Below, in pieces: positions 51,769 through 60,670 of a stretch of DNA of 64,000 bases (its first letter is position 1; each line of letters begins with the position of its first letter). Made by a program: the position numbers and the translations under genes. This stretch comes from Thermasporomyces sp036564245 (GTDB lineage: Bacteria; Actinomycetota; Actinomycetes; Propionibacteriales; Actinopolymorphaceae): contig DATCKU010000086.1 in the NCBI GenBank assembly GCA_036564245.1, forward strand, positions 51,022 to 115,021. The letters are read 5' to 3'. Below the pieces are notes generated by a model. That model was not told the origin of the DNA and ran no database searches. It saw only the letters and a program-made list of their open reading frames with translations.

Positions 51769-54293
51769 GCTGTCGGACCGTCGACCACCGTGGCGTCTCC
51801 TGTCGGCGGAGCATCGGCGAGCAGGAGGTCGAGCAGTCGTACCGCTCCGGCCTTGTCCAGCGGGTTGTTCCCGTTGCCGCACTTCGGTGAATGCACGCAG
51901 GAAGGGCAGCCGTCAGGGCAGTCGCAGTCGGCGATCGCGTTGCGGGTGGTACGAAGCCAGAGCGGTGCCGCGTCATATCCGCGCTCGGCAAAGCCGGCTC
52001 CGCCGGGACATCCGTCGTACACGAAGACCGTTGTCAAACCCGTGTGCGGATGGCGAGCTGTCGACACACCACCGATGTCCCATCGGTCACAGGTCGCGAA
52101 CAACGGGAGGAGTCCGATGGATGCATGCTCGGCGGCATGGGCCGCACCCGGCACGGCTGACGGCGTGAAACCGGCGTCGGACAGCTGCTCATCGGAAACG
52201 GTCCACCACACCGCCCTCGTCCGTAACGTGCGTGGCGGGAGGTCGAGCGGGTGCTCCCCCAGCAGGTCACCGCCCAACGAGAGACGAAGGTACGACACAA
52301 CTCGACTGGTCACCTCCACCGTGCCCAGCTCCAGTCGTGACCTGCCCCACGACAGCTCGCGAAGCCGATCCAGGATGCTGATCTCGGCGATTTCCCGTGC
52401 CACTGTCACGTGATTGTGGTCGTCGCCAGCCGGGTCGAGGAGCGCGACCGCTTCATCCAGGTCGAGATGGACGACGACGTAGACCTCGCCCTGGTGCAGG
52501 TAGATCGCTCCGTCGTGGGCACTCGTGTGAGCCGCCGCGGCGTCGACCGTGCCGAGGAGCCGTCCGGTCGAGCGCTCGACGAGGCGTACCTGCGGCCCGG
52601 CGGACGAGCGAATGTCGACCGCCTCGCTCGGCCGTCCACGACGGGTCCAGTACCACCCGGCCCGGCGGCGCCGAAGCTTGCCCTCACGGGCGAGCGCGTC
52701 GACAGTGTCATGGGCGTGCGGCCCGAATCGCTTGAGGTCGGCATCGCGTAGCGGCAGCTCGGCTGCGGCGGCCGCAAGATGCGGCGCGATGATGTACGGG
52801 TTGTCCGGATCGAAGACGGTCGTCTCCACCGGGGGTCCGAACAACGCATTCGGATGTCGAACCAGATAGGAGTCCAGCGGGTCGTCCCGTGGAATCAGGA
52901 CGGCCAATGCGCCAGACTGATCCCGCCCGGCGCGGCCGGCTCGTTGCCAAAGCGACGTGCGAGTGCCCGGATAGCCGGCGAGCACCACGGCGTCCAAGCC
53001 CACCACGTCGATGCCGAGCTCCAACGCACTCGTCGTCGCAACACCGACGAGCTCTCCACTCTGCAGGGCGCGCTCGAGCTTGCGTCGCTCTTCAGGGAGG
53101 TAGCCGCCCCGGTAGGCCGCGACCCGCGGGACCAGGTCAGTCGCCATCTCCGCCAGGCGCTGCCGAGCCCGAAGCGCCACCGCCTCGGCGGCACGACGCG
53201 AGGAGACGAATACGACCGACCGGATGCCGGCGGCCACGAGGTCAGCCAGGAGGTCGCCAGCTTCGGAGATCGCGCTCCGCCGCGTCTGCGCTGGTCTCTC
53301 CTCTTGTGGCGGGTCCGCGAGCGGCTCCCACAGCGCGAACGCGAGCTCACCGCGCGGCGAGGCGTCCTCGGTCACCGCCGTGACTGGAGCGCCGATGAGC
53401 CGTTCGCAGGTCTCGGCCGGATCCCGCATGGTGCCCGAGGCGAGCACGAAGACCGGATTGGCGCCGTAATGCTCCAGCGTCCGCTGCAACCGTCGCAGCA
53501 CCTGTGCGACGTGCGACCCGAAGACCCCGCGGTAGTGGTGCGCTTCGTCGATCACCACGTAAGCCAGCGAGCCAAGGAATCGGGCCCACCTCTCGTGGTC
53601 CGGAAGCAGCGAGCGATGCAGCATGTCCGGGTTGGTGAGGACGTACGCCGCCTCCTTCTGCGCCCATTCCCGGTAATCGCGCGGGCTGTCCCCGTCGTAG
53701 GTGGTGACCGGTGCGTCCGGCCCGGCGAGCTCGACGACCGTCCGCAGCTGGTCGGCCGCGAGGGCCTTGGTCGGCGCGACGTAGAGAGCGGTGGACGGTC
53801 GGGCGTTCAGCGGTCCGCTCGACTCCCACGGCGTCGAGAGGAGCGGTGCGATGTCGAAGTCGAACGCGAGCTGGCCAGGTGTCTGCTCGGGAGGACGTCG
53901 CCGGCGGCGCCGCTGTCGGACTCGTTCCGCGCTGGTTCGAGGAGTCAGCACATCGGCGATGACCGGCAGAAGGTAGCCGAGCGACTTGCCCGATCCGGTT
54001 CCCGTCGCGATCACGACGTGCTGGCCGGAGCGAGCCAGCTCCGCGGCCCGGATCTGGTGCCGCCAGGGTCGATCGATCCCGCGGGCGCGTACTCGGCGGA
54101 CGAGATCACGCGGAACCCAGGCCGGCCAGTCGACGCGCGCCCCACGACGTGCCGGAAGCCGCTCCACATGGGTGACCTGGCGAGGAGCGTCGGCGCCACT
54201 GTGTCGACGCATCGCGAGCTGTCTGAGCAGCTCGTCCGGGGACCTCTGCTCTCGTCTGACGCTGGGAGGCTCACCCACGAAGGCAAGTGTCAC
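51756..54293 (-). CDS. DEAH-box helicase with DUF1998-type zinc motif (MrfA/YprA-like)
   Basis: 845 residues from a GTG with GAGGG at 8 nt; GTG 54302 and ATG 54380 are alternative starts. Helicase motifs: Q/GHQ region RHQIRAAEL, Walker A ATGTGSGKSLGYLL, motif II VIDEAHHYRGVFG, motif III ASGTM, motif V TTSALELGIDV, motif VI WQRAGRAGRDQ. The C-terminus has CDCPDGCPSCVHSPKCGNGN, the four-cysteine site of MrfA-type repair helicases. It probably unwinds DNA at crosslinks, as B. subtilis MrfA does for mitomycin damage. Position beside the Tad cluster is conserved (Rv3649). Confidence 0.92.
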   Translation of the reverse strand: MTLAFVGEPPSVRREQRSPDELLRQLAMRRHSGADAPRQVTHVERLPARRGARVDWPAWVPRDLVRRVRARGIDRPWRHQIRAAELARSGQHVVIATGTGSGKSLGYLLPVIADVLTPRTSAERVRQRRRRRRPPEQTPGQLAFDFDIAPLLSTPWESSGPLNARPSTALYVAPTKALAADQLRTVVELAGPDAPVTTYDGDSPRDYREWAQKEAAYVLTNPDMLHRSLLPDHERWARFLGSLAYVVIDEAHHYRGVFGSHVAQVLRRLQRTLEHYGANPVFVLASGTMRDPAETCERLIGAPVTAVTEDASPRGELAFALWEPLADPPQEERPAQTRRSAISEAGDLLADLVAAGIRSVVFVSSRRAAEAVALRARQRLAEMATDLVPRVAAYRGGYLPEERRKLERALQSGELVGVATTSALELGIDVVGLDAVVLAGYPGTRTSLWQRAGRAGRDQSGALAVLIPRDDPLDSYLVRHPNALFGPPVETTVFDPDNPYIIAPHLAAAAAELPLRDADLKRFGPHAHDTVDALAREGKLRRRRAGWYWTRRGRPSEAVDIRSSAGPQVRLVERSTGRLLGTVDAAAAHTSAHDGAIYLHQGEVYVVVHLDLDEAVALLDPAGDDHNHVTVAREIAEISILDRLRELSWGRSRLELGTVEVTSRVVSYLRLSLGGDLLGEHPLDLPPRTLRTRAVWWTVSDEQLSDAGFTPSAVPGAAHAAEHASIGLLPLFATCDRWDIGGVSTARHPHTGLTTVFVYDGCPGGAGFAERGYDAAPLWLRTTRNAIADCDCPDGCPSCVHSPKCGNGNNPLDKAGAVRLLDLLLADAPPTGDATVVDGPTARTP

Positions 54294-54640
54294 ATCCGCC
54301 ACCCTCAGTGCGAGCGACGACACGGACGACGTGATGGTCACGCGGCGTGCCGTCACTGCGGCACAAGATGACTGCTCCACGCGATACGCCTGCGCGGCTC
54401 GCGCATCGGTCGTACCATCGCTCCAATGACGGCAAATCCGTCAGCGTAAGAGGTTCCGCAGAAAAGGGTGTGCGGATAGCGAACGGCGGCCGCGGATGCC
54501 GGACGCCGCCCAGCTCGTCGGCTCCCGCAGGCCGCATGACCTCTGAGGACCCGGCCCCTGGTCCGGTTCGATGCTGACACCCCGATCGCCGCGACCGCCT
54601 GGCGGTGCGGGCCGGCGCTGGTGAGGTACTGGAGGAGTTC
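54294..54640. other. Divergent helicase-STAS intergenic region
   Basis: No gene is supported here. It must hold the promoters of the helicase (minus) and of the STAS gene (plus), but I see no convincing -10 or operator. Confidence 0.4.
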
Positions 54641-54982
54641 GTGGACCTGTCCATCTCGAACCGTCCCGTAGGAAACCACATGGTGGTGGAAGTTGCCGGG
54701 GAGATCGATGTCTTCACGGCTCCCAGGCTGGGTGACAAGCTGGTCGAGCTGGTCAATGCGGGTCATCACCACTTGGTGGTCGATATCGACAAGGTCGGCT
54801 TTTTGGACTCGACCGGCCTCGGCGCCTTGGTTCGCGGCCTCAAACGAGTGCGGTCGCAGGACGGATCGCTTCGCATCGTGTGCACGCAGGAGCGCCTGCT
54901 GAAGATCTTCCGGATCACCGGGCTCACCAAGGTCTTCCCGCTGCATGACTCGCTGGAGGAAGCGGTCGGCACGCCGGTGTGA
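54641..54982 (+). CDS. STAS-domain anti-sigma factor antagonist
   Basis: 113 residues from a GTG with GGAGGAG just before it. The STAS fold runs DLSISNRPVGNHMVVEVAGE to the switch segment KVGFLDSTGLGALVRGLKRV, with phospho-acceptor Ser57. SpoIIAA/RsbV relatives bind and disarm an anti-sigma kinase when unphosphorylated. No kinase (RsbW/SpoIIAB-like) gene is adjacent, so the partner lies elsewhere. The sequence ends at PV without an extra domain. Confidence 0.9.
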   Translation: MDLSISNRPVGNHMVVEVAGEIDVFTAPRLGDKLVELVNAGHHHLVVDIDKVGFLDSTGLGALVRGLKRVRSQDGSLRIVCTQERLLKIFRITGLTKVFPLHDSLEEAVGTPV

Positions 54983-55363
54983 CGCCGCCGGCGCCGTTGT
55001 GGGGTACGCCACTCTCGCCTGACCTGCCGGAGCCCGCCGGACGGGCCGGTCAAGGACGTGCGCTAAACTCCGGCCGCGCCCCGGAATCGACGTCCGGGGC
55101 ATGAGCTGTCCATGCGCATTTCGACGCTGCTGGCCAGTCGTCGACCAGGGTACGCACGGAACCGGACCCAAAGGCCCAAGGTCCACGACCAGCCGAGATC
55201 GTTGGCACGTAGGCTGGCCATCCAAGGCACGTGGTCCGTGAGTCGAGCTCCTGGGGCCGCTGGGTCGTCTCGGGTCCGTACGTACGACACAAAAGGTCCA
55301 GATCAAGCCAAGCAGGTCGAGTTACCACCAGGGGAGCGATGTAGCCCCCGCCAAGGAGGACGA
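54983..55363. other. Leader region of hppA
   Basis: No gene is supported in these 381 bp. The ends of several short open frames have atypical composition. TAAACT near 55064 is a candidate -10; the resulting leader would be about 290 nt, long enough for regulation, but no known riboswitch motif was recognised. Confidence 0.4.
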
Positions 55364-57673
55364 ATGTCCGCGTTCCTACTCGCGGCCGAGCCGAACGCCG
55401 TCTCGCTCACCGGCGGCAATCTCGGCTACGTCGTCGTCGTCGCCTGCATCGCCGTGGTCGCGCTCATCATGGGTGCGCTGTTCCGGCGCGAGGTGTTGGC
55501 CGCAGGTGACGGTACGGCGAACATGCAGTCGATCGCTCGAGGTGTCCAGGAAGGCGCCGCGGCGTACCTCAACCGGCAGTTCAAGACGCTGCTGGCGTTC
55601 GCCGTTCTGGTGTTCTTCATGCTGTTCCTGCTCCCGGCGGAGTGGCATGTCAAGATCGGGCGGTCGATCTTCTTCCTGGTGGGTGCCGGCTTCTCGGCCC
55701 TGATCGGTTACCTCGGCATGTGGCTCGCGGTCCGCGCGAACCTCCGGGTCGCCGCCGCAGCCCGCGAGGGTGGCCGTGACCCGGCGATGCGGATCGCCTT
55801 CCGTACCGGTGGCACGGTCGGGATGGCCACCGTGGGGCTGGGTCTTCTCGGCGCGGCGATCGTCGTCCTGATCTACCGAGGAGACGCGCCCGCCGTGCTC
55901 GAGGGCTTCGGGTTCGGTGCCGCGCTGCTCGCGATGTTCATGCGTGTCGGTGGCGGGATCTTCACCAAGGCCGCCGACGTCGGCGCTGACCTGGTGGGCA
56001 AGGTCGAGCAGAACATCCCCGAGGACGACCCGCGCAACGCCGCGACGATCGCCGACAACGTGGGCGACAACGTGGGTGACTGCGCCGGGATGGCGGCCGA
56101 CCTGTTCGAGTCGTACGCCGTGACCTTGGTCGCCGCGCTGATCCTCGGCACCGCGGCCTTCGGTACGCACGGCCTCGTGTTCCCCTTGATCGTCCCGGCG
56201 ATCGGTGCCCTGACGGCCGTCCTGGGCGTCTACATCACCAGGCCGCGGCCGGGTGAGAACGGACTGCGCACGATCAACCGGGCGTTCTACATCTCCGCCG
56301 CCGTCTCCGGCGTGCTGTGTGTGATCGCTGCGTACTGGTACCTGCCGTCGTCGTTCGCCGGCCTGTCCGGGGTGGCCGACGAGATCGCCGACCTGCCGGG
56401 TGACCCGCGGCTGGTGGCGTCGGGAGCGGTGCTGCTGGGCATCGTGCTCGCCGGCGTGATCCTCACGCTGACCGGCTACTTCACCGGCACCGAGCACCGT
56501 CCGGTGAAGGACGTGGGGAAGACCTCCCTGACCGGACCGGCCACGGTGATCCTCTCCGGCTTCGCAGTCGGTCTGGAGTCCGCGGTCTACACCGCCTTGG
56601 TCATCGGTATCGCGGTGTACGCGGCGTTCCTGCTCGGTGGCGGCTCGATCATCGTGTCGCTGTTCGCGATCGCGCTGGCGGGCTGCGGCCTCCTCACCAC
56701 CGTAGGTGTCATCGTCGCGATGGACACCTTCGGACCCGTGAGCGACAATGCCCAGGGCATCGCCGAGATGTCCGGTGACGTCGACGGTGACGGTGCGCAG
56801 ATCCTCACCGAGCTCGACGCGGTCGGCAACACGACCAAGGCGATCACCAAGGGCATCGCGATCTCGACCGCGGTGCTGGCGGCGACCGCGCTCTTCGGGT
56901 CGTACACCGACTCGATCCGCGCCACGCTCACCAGGCTCGGCGAGTCCACCGGTCAGTTCCTCGACAACTCCCTGGTGTTCAGCCCCAACACACTGGTCGG
57001 GATCGTGATCGGTGCGGCGGTGGTCTTCCTGTTCTCCGGGCTCGCGGTCAACGCCGTGGGGCGTGCGGCCGGTGCGGTGGTGTTCGAGGTACGCCGGCAG
57101 TTCCGGGAGATTCCCGGGATCATGGACGGCTCGGCCCGTCCTGAGTACGGCAAGGTCGTCGACATCTGCACCAAGGACGCGCAGGCCGAGCTCGCCACCC
57201 CCGGTCTGCTGGCGGTCATGGCGCCGATCGCGGTCGGTTTCGGTCTGGGTGTCGGTCCGCTCGCCGGCTACCTCGCCGGTGCGATCGCTGCCGGGACCTT
57301 GATGGCCATCCTGCTCGCCAACTCCGGTGGGTCGTGGGACAACGCCAAGAAGCTGGTGGAGGACGGTCACCACGGCGGTAAGGGATCGGAGGCGCACGCG
57401 GCGACGGTCATCGGCGACACGGTGGGTGACCCGTTCAAGGACACCGCCGGCCCCGCGATCAACCCGTTGATCAAGGTGATGAACCTGGTCTCGCTGCTGA
57501 TCGCGCCCGCGGTGGTGCAGCTCTCGATCGGCTCGAGTGCGAACACCCCGCTGCGGGTCGGCATCGCCGTGCTCGCGGTCGTGGTTGTGGTCGTGGCGGT
57601 CACGATCTCCAAGCGCCGGCCGATCGCGCTCAGCGCTGTGGAAGACGACAAGCGTCCCGAGCCTGTGGCCTAG
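55364..57673 (+). CDS. hppA: Membrane-bound proton-pumping pyrophosphatase
   Basis: 769 residues from an ATG with AAGGAGG. About 16 membrane helices. The substrate site has GGGIFTKAADVGADLVGKVE and DDPRNAATIADNVGDNVGDCAGMAADLFE; a second acidic cluster is near KDTAGPAINPLIKV. GNTTKAITKG shows lysine at the position that marks K+-independent, proton-pumping enzymes. It hydrolyses pyrophosphate to energise the membrane. Gene order after the STAS and helicase genes fits other actinomycetes. Confidence 0.96.
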   Translation: MSAFLLAAEPNAVSLTGGNLGYVVVVACIAVVALIMGALFRREVLAAGDGTANMQSIARGVQEGAAAYLNRQFKTLLAFAVLVFFMLFLLPAEWHVKIGRSIFFLVGAGFSALIGYLGMWLAVRANLRVAAAAREGGRDPAMRIAFRTGGTVGMATVGLGLLGAAIVVLIYRGDAPAVLEGFGFGAALLAMFMRVGGGIFTKAADVGADLVGKVEQNIPEDDPRNAATIADNVGDNVGDCAGMAADLFESYAVTLVAALILGTAAFGTHGLVFPLIVPAIGALTAVLGVYITRPRPGENGLRTINRAFYISAAVSGVLCVIAAYWYLPSSFAGLSGVADEIADLPGDPRLVASGAVLLGIVLAGVILTLTGYFTGTEHRPVKDVGKTSLTGPATVILSGFAVGLESAVYTALVIGIAVYAAFLLGGGSIIVSLFAIALAGCGLLTTVGVIVAMDTFGPVSDNAQGIAEMSGDVDGDGAQILTELDAVGNTTKAITKGIAISTAVLAATALFGSYTDSIRATLTRLGESTGQFLDNSLVFSPNTLVGIVIGAAVVFLFSGLAVNAVGRAAGAVVFEVRRQFREIPGIMDGSARPEYGKVVDICTKDAQAELATPGLLAVMAPIAVGFGLGVGPLAGYLAGAIAAGTLMAILLANSGGSWDNAKKLVEDGHHGGKGSEAHAATVIGDTVGDPFKDTAGPAINPLIKVMNLVSLLIAPAVVQLSIGSSANTPLRVGIAVLAVVVVVVAVTISKRRPIALSAVEDDKRPEPVA

Positions 57674-57705
57674 TCGGCCCACGATCACCACGTCGGTATA
57701 CCTGT

Positions 57706-57740
57706 GAGGGCTTGCACCACATGTCGCGGTGCGAGCCCTC
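57706..57740 (+). terminator. Terminator after hppA
   Basis: GAGGGCTTGCACC (57706-57718) pairs with GGTGCGAGCCCTC (57728-57740) over 13 bp, with one G-U pair in RNA and a 9-nt loop. It starts 32 bp past the stop. Confidence 0.8.
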
Positions 57741-57774
57741 AATGATCTCGTGGACCTGAAGGGCTGGGCGTGTG

Positions 57775-59508
57775 ATGCTGTGCGAGCTCTCCCGGGATGC
57801 GGTGGCCCGGTTACGAGACCGGTTCCTCGAGGTCGGCTACACAGTCGAGGGCGTCCACGCTCTCCTCGGCCCGATCGCCCACAGCGCGCTGCACCGAAAC
57901 GAGACCACGCCAGGGCTTCGGGTCACCGACCGCGACACGAGCCCCCTGGCCACGATGGTCAGGCTGTGGCTGCTGCAGGCGTCGTTGCCGTGGGACCAGG
58001 TGGCGGTCGCGTTGCCGAACCTGCTCGAGCCGCTGCTGGAGGCTGAGATCCTCCATGCGTACGGCCGGCAGGTCTGCGCTCTCGTCGACGTCCGTCCGTA
58101 CGGAGTGATGGGTGAGCCGTCCACGACGGGCGCCCCCGCCATCGTCGGTCCGACGAGCCCAGCCGGAGAGGCGCAGGCCGGCGACCCCGGCACCGCTGAC
58201 CTCCCGTCGGGCCCGCCGGCTGGCGATCCGCCGGGCGTGGGTGGCGGCTCGCACGACACCGGCCGGGATTGGTGGGTCGTCGCCGACCTCACCCCGGGCA
58301 TGGATGGCGCGCGACCCGATGTCCGGCCGGACTTCGTGCTCGGTGTCAACAACGCGGCGACCACGCTCGCCCAGCTGGTGGTCCGCCGACCTGTGCCGCG
58401 CGCGCTCGACCTCGGCACCGGCAGCGGCATCCAGGCGCTGCATCTCGCCGAGCACGCGAGCCACATCGTCGCCACCGACGTCAACCCACGGGCGCTGGCC
58501 ATGGCCCGCCTCACCGCCGGCCTGGCCGGCATCGACGTGGCGACGAGCGACGAGCCGGGTCGGTTGGAGCTGCGGGCAGGCGACCTGTTCCAGCCGTTCG
58601 AGTCCACCGGCGAGACGTTCGACCTCATCGTGTCGAACCCGCCGTTCGTCATCTCGCCGCGCGGCGGCCTGATCTACCGGGACGGGGGTCTCGGCGGCGA
58701 CGAGCTCTGCCGGCGGATCGTGACGGAGGCACCGCGCTATCTCACCGAGGGCGGCATCTGTCAGATCCTCGCCAACTGGTTGCACATCCGCGGTGAGGAC
58801 TGGCGTGACCGGCTGCAGACCTGGCTGGCACGCACGGGGTGTGACGCATGGGTCGTCCAGCGGGAGGTCTCCGATCCGGCGGAGTACGTCGAGGTGTGGC
58901 TGAAGGACGCCGGCTGGCACGGGGCGCCCGGATACCAGGAGCGCTACGACGAGTGGCTCACCTGGCTGGAAGCACAAGACGTCGAGGCGATCGGGTACGG
59001 GTGGATCACGCTGCAGCGACCCGGTTCCGGCCCGGCGGCGGGGCCGCCGAGTGCGGTCGAGGCCGCGTTGGGTGCGGTGGCGGGCGCTCGTACGCCGGGG
59101 CCCCGCCGGATCCGGCTCGAGGAGTGGACCGGGCCCGTCGTCCAACCGTTGGCGGGTGAGGTCACACGCTGGCTCGACACGGTGGACTGGCTTCGCAGGC
59201 ACGACGACGAGGCATTGCTCGAAACGCGGCTGCTGGTCGGCACGGGGATCGACCAGGTGCAGGTTGGCCGCCCGGGCGCGAGCGACCCGGACTACGTGAT
59301 GCTCCAGCAGAACCTCAACATGTGCCGCACGGCGCGGGTCGACACGGCGGAGGCGGGCTTCGTCGGCGCCTGCGACGGTTCGATGTCGGTCGGGCAAATC
59401 ATCGACGCACTCGCCACGTTGCTGGAGGAGGAGCCGACTGCGTTGCGGCAACGCCTCCTCCCCAGGATCCGGGAGCTCCTCGAGGAGGGGTACGTCGTAC
59501 CGGCGTGA
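57775..59508 (+). CDS. SAM-dependent methyltransferase with N-terminal helical and C-terminal domains
   Basis: 577 residues from the ATG at 57775 (a GTG sits one codon upstream). Residues 1-115 form a winged-helix-like N-domain (RLRDRFLEVGYTVEGVHALLG). A glycine/proline linker (about 117-168) precedes the Rossmann domain: motif I LDLGTGSGIQALHLAEHA, acidic VATDVNPRALAM and the amino-methyltransferase signature VSNPPF. The last 150 residues form a PqqD-like helical end. NPPF motifs occur in N-methyltransferases of rRNA, DNA or release factors. The substrate is not known; Rv3649-region homologues are annotated only as methyltransferases. Confidence 0.87.
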   Translation: MLCELSRDAVARLRDRFLEVGYTVEGVHALLGPIAHSALHRNETTPGLRVTDRDTSPLATMVRLWLLQASLPWDQVAVALPNLLEPLLEAEILHAYGRQVCALVDVRPYGVMGEPSTTGAPAIVGPTSPAGEAQAGDPGTADLPSGPPAGDPPGVGGGSHDTGRDWWVVADLTPGMDGARPDVRPDFVLGVNNAATTLAQLVVRRPVPRALDLGTGSGIQALHLAEHASHIVATDVNPRALAMARLTAGLAGIDVATSDEPGRLELRAGDLFQPFESTGETFDLIVSNPPFVISPRGGLIYRDGGLGGDELCRRIVTEAPRYLTEGGICQILANWLHIRGEDWRDRLQTWLARTGCDAWVVQREVSDPAEYVEVWLKDAGWHGAPGYQERYDEWLTWLEAQDVEAIGYGWITLQRPGSGPAAGPPSAVEAALGAVAGARTPGPRRIRLEEWTGPVVQPLAGEVTRWLDTVDWLRRHDDEALLETRLLVGTGIDQVQVGRPGASDPDYVMLQQNLNMCRTARVDTAEAGFVGACDGSMSVGQIIDALATLLEEEPTALRQRLLPRIRELLEEGYVVPA

Positions 59509-59526
59509 GTCGGCATCCTGGACACG

Positions 59527-60621
59527 ATGCTGCGCCGCGAATTCTGTGCACGATGCGCCACGAGCCTGGTGTGGGCCGGCCTGCTGGCGTACGCGTCCGG
59601 TGCGGCCTGTTCCGACCGTGGCGCAGACGACGAGCCCCGCGCATCGCGACCGACGAGTCCTGCCACGCCAACTGCCACTCGCGAGCAGACTCCCACGGCG
59701 GTCCCGCCGTCGAAGACGAGCGTCCCGACGGTCACGGAGTCGCCTCGGGCGCGGCGGGTCCGCCGCTTCGACAGCGACGCTGCCCTGCGGACGGTTCAGT
59801 ACCTTGCCGGTCGGATCGGACCTCGCGAAGCCACCTCGACCGGTTTCCGCAGGGCGGCGGCATACGTCGACGCGCGCCTCACGCGGTGGGGATACGGCGT
59901 CGTCCGGCAACGGGTGACGGTTCCCTCGGGAGTCTCGTGGGGGATCCGGGTGCCGGAGGGTGTGACGGTCAATGTGGTCGCCACACCGCCGGGCTTCGAC
60001 CCCACACGACCCCATCGCGTGGTCGGTGCGCACCTCGACACGGTGCCGCAGGCGCCCGGTGCCGAGGACAACGCCTCCGGGGTGGCTGTGCTGCTCGAGG
60101 TGGCGCGGGTCGTGGCGTCGTACTGCGGCTGGTCGCTGGATCCGGCAGCGGGCGCTGCCTGCCCGACCGATGGCGCGGCGCCGCGTCTCACGCTTCCCGT
60201 GGTCTTCGTCGCGTTCGGCGCAGAGGAGCCGCGGGGCGAGGGGGACGACTGGCACCACTTCGGCTCGCGTGAGTACGTACGACGACTGTCGGCGGAGGAG
60301 CGTCGTGCGATCCGCGGCATGGTGTCGCTGGACCGGGTCGGCACCGGTGACTCCGTGCGGCTGCGCACCGGTGGACGCGCACCGTTGACCGTTGCCAGGC
60401 AGCTCGCCGCGGCGGCCGAGCGCCTCGACATCGGCATCTCGCACGGCGAGAACCAGTCAAGTGACCACTGGTCGTTCGAGAAGGCCGGCGTCGCGGCGGC
60501 GCGTCTGGGTGGAAACCCCTATACCGCGTACCACAGCGAAGCCGACCGGCCGTCCCGCATCAGCCAGGCGTCACTGGGGCGGACCGGCCGACTGCTGCTG
60601 GCGTGGCTCCGCGGTGACTGA
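59527..60621 (+). CDS. Exported M28 family metallopeptidase
   Basis: 364 residues. The signal region ARCATSLVWAGLLAYASGAAC has a weak lipobox (GAAC), followed by a disordered serine/proline spacer. Zinc ligands are visible: VVGAHLDTVP, AEDNASGVAVLLE, FVAFGAEEPRGEG, VSLDRVGTG and SSDHWSFEKAGVAA. M28 enzymes are aminopeptidases with two zinc ions. It lies 18 bp after the methyltransferase and is convergent with the CapA gene. Confidence 0.9.
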   Translation: MLRREFCARCATSLVWAGLLAYASGAACSDRGADDEPRASRPTSPATPTATREQTPTAVPPSKTSVPTVTESPRARRVRRFDSDAALRTVQYLAGRIGPREATSTGFRRAAAYVDARLTRWGYGVVRQRVTVPSGVSWGIRVPEGVTVNVVATPPGFDPTRPHRVVGAHLDTVPQAPGAEDNASGVAVLLEVARVVASYCGWSLDPAAGAACPTDGAAPRLTLPVVFVAFGAEEPRGEGDDWHHFGSREYVRRLSAEERRAIRGMVSLDRVGTGDSVRLRTGGRAPLTVARQLAAAAERLDIGISHGENQSSDHWSFEKAGVAAARLGGNPYTAYHSEADRPSRISQASLGRTGRLLLAWLRGD

Positions 60622-60637
60622 AATGACCACGTTAAGT
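60621..60637 (+). repeat. Dispersed intergenic motif, copy 3
   Basis: AAATGACCACGTTAAGT begins in the last base of the M28 stop codon and lies between two convergent genes, followed by a GGGGA/TCCCC hairpin (60638-60661 region). Confidence 0.6.
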
Positions 60638-60670
60638 GGGGAAAGTCGGCGAGGCTCCCCGATCCCGGGA

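Noticed and set aside
55376..57742. A 788-codon open frame on the minus strand opposite hppA
   Set aside because: It is rich in H, D, R and G as expected for an antisense frame, with no family motif.
57811..60444. An 877-codon open frame on the minus strand across two genes
   Set aside because: It crosses two well-supported plus-strand genes and matches nothing; this is a GC artefact.
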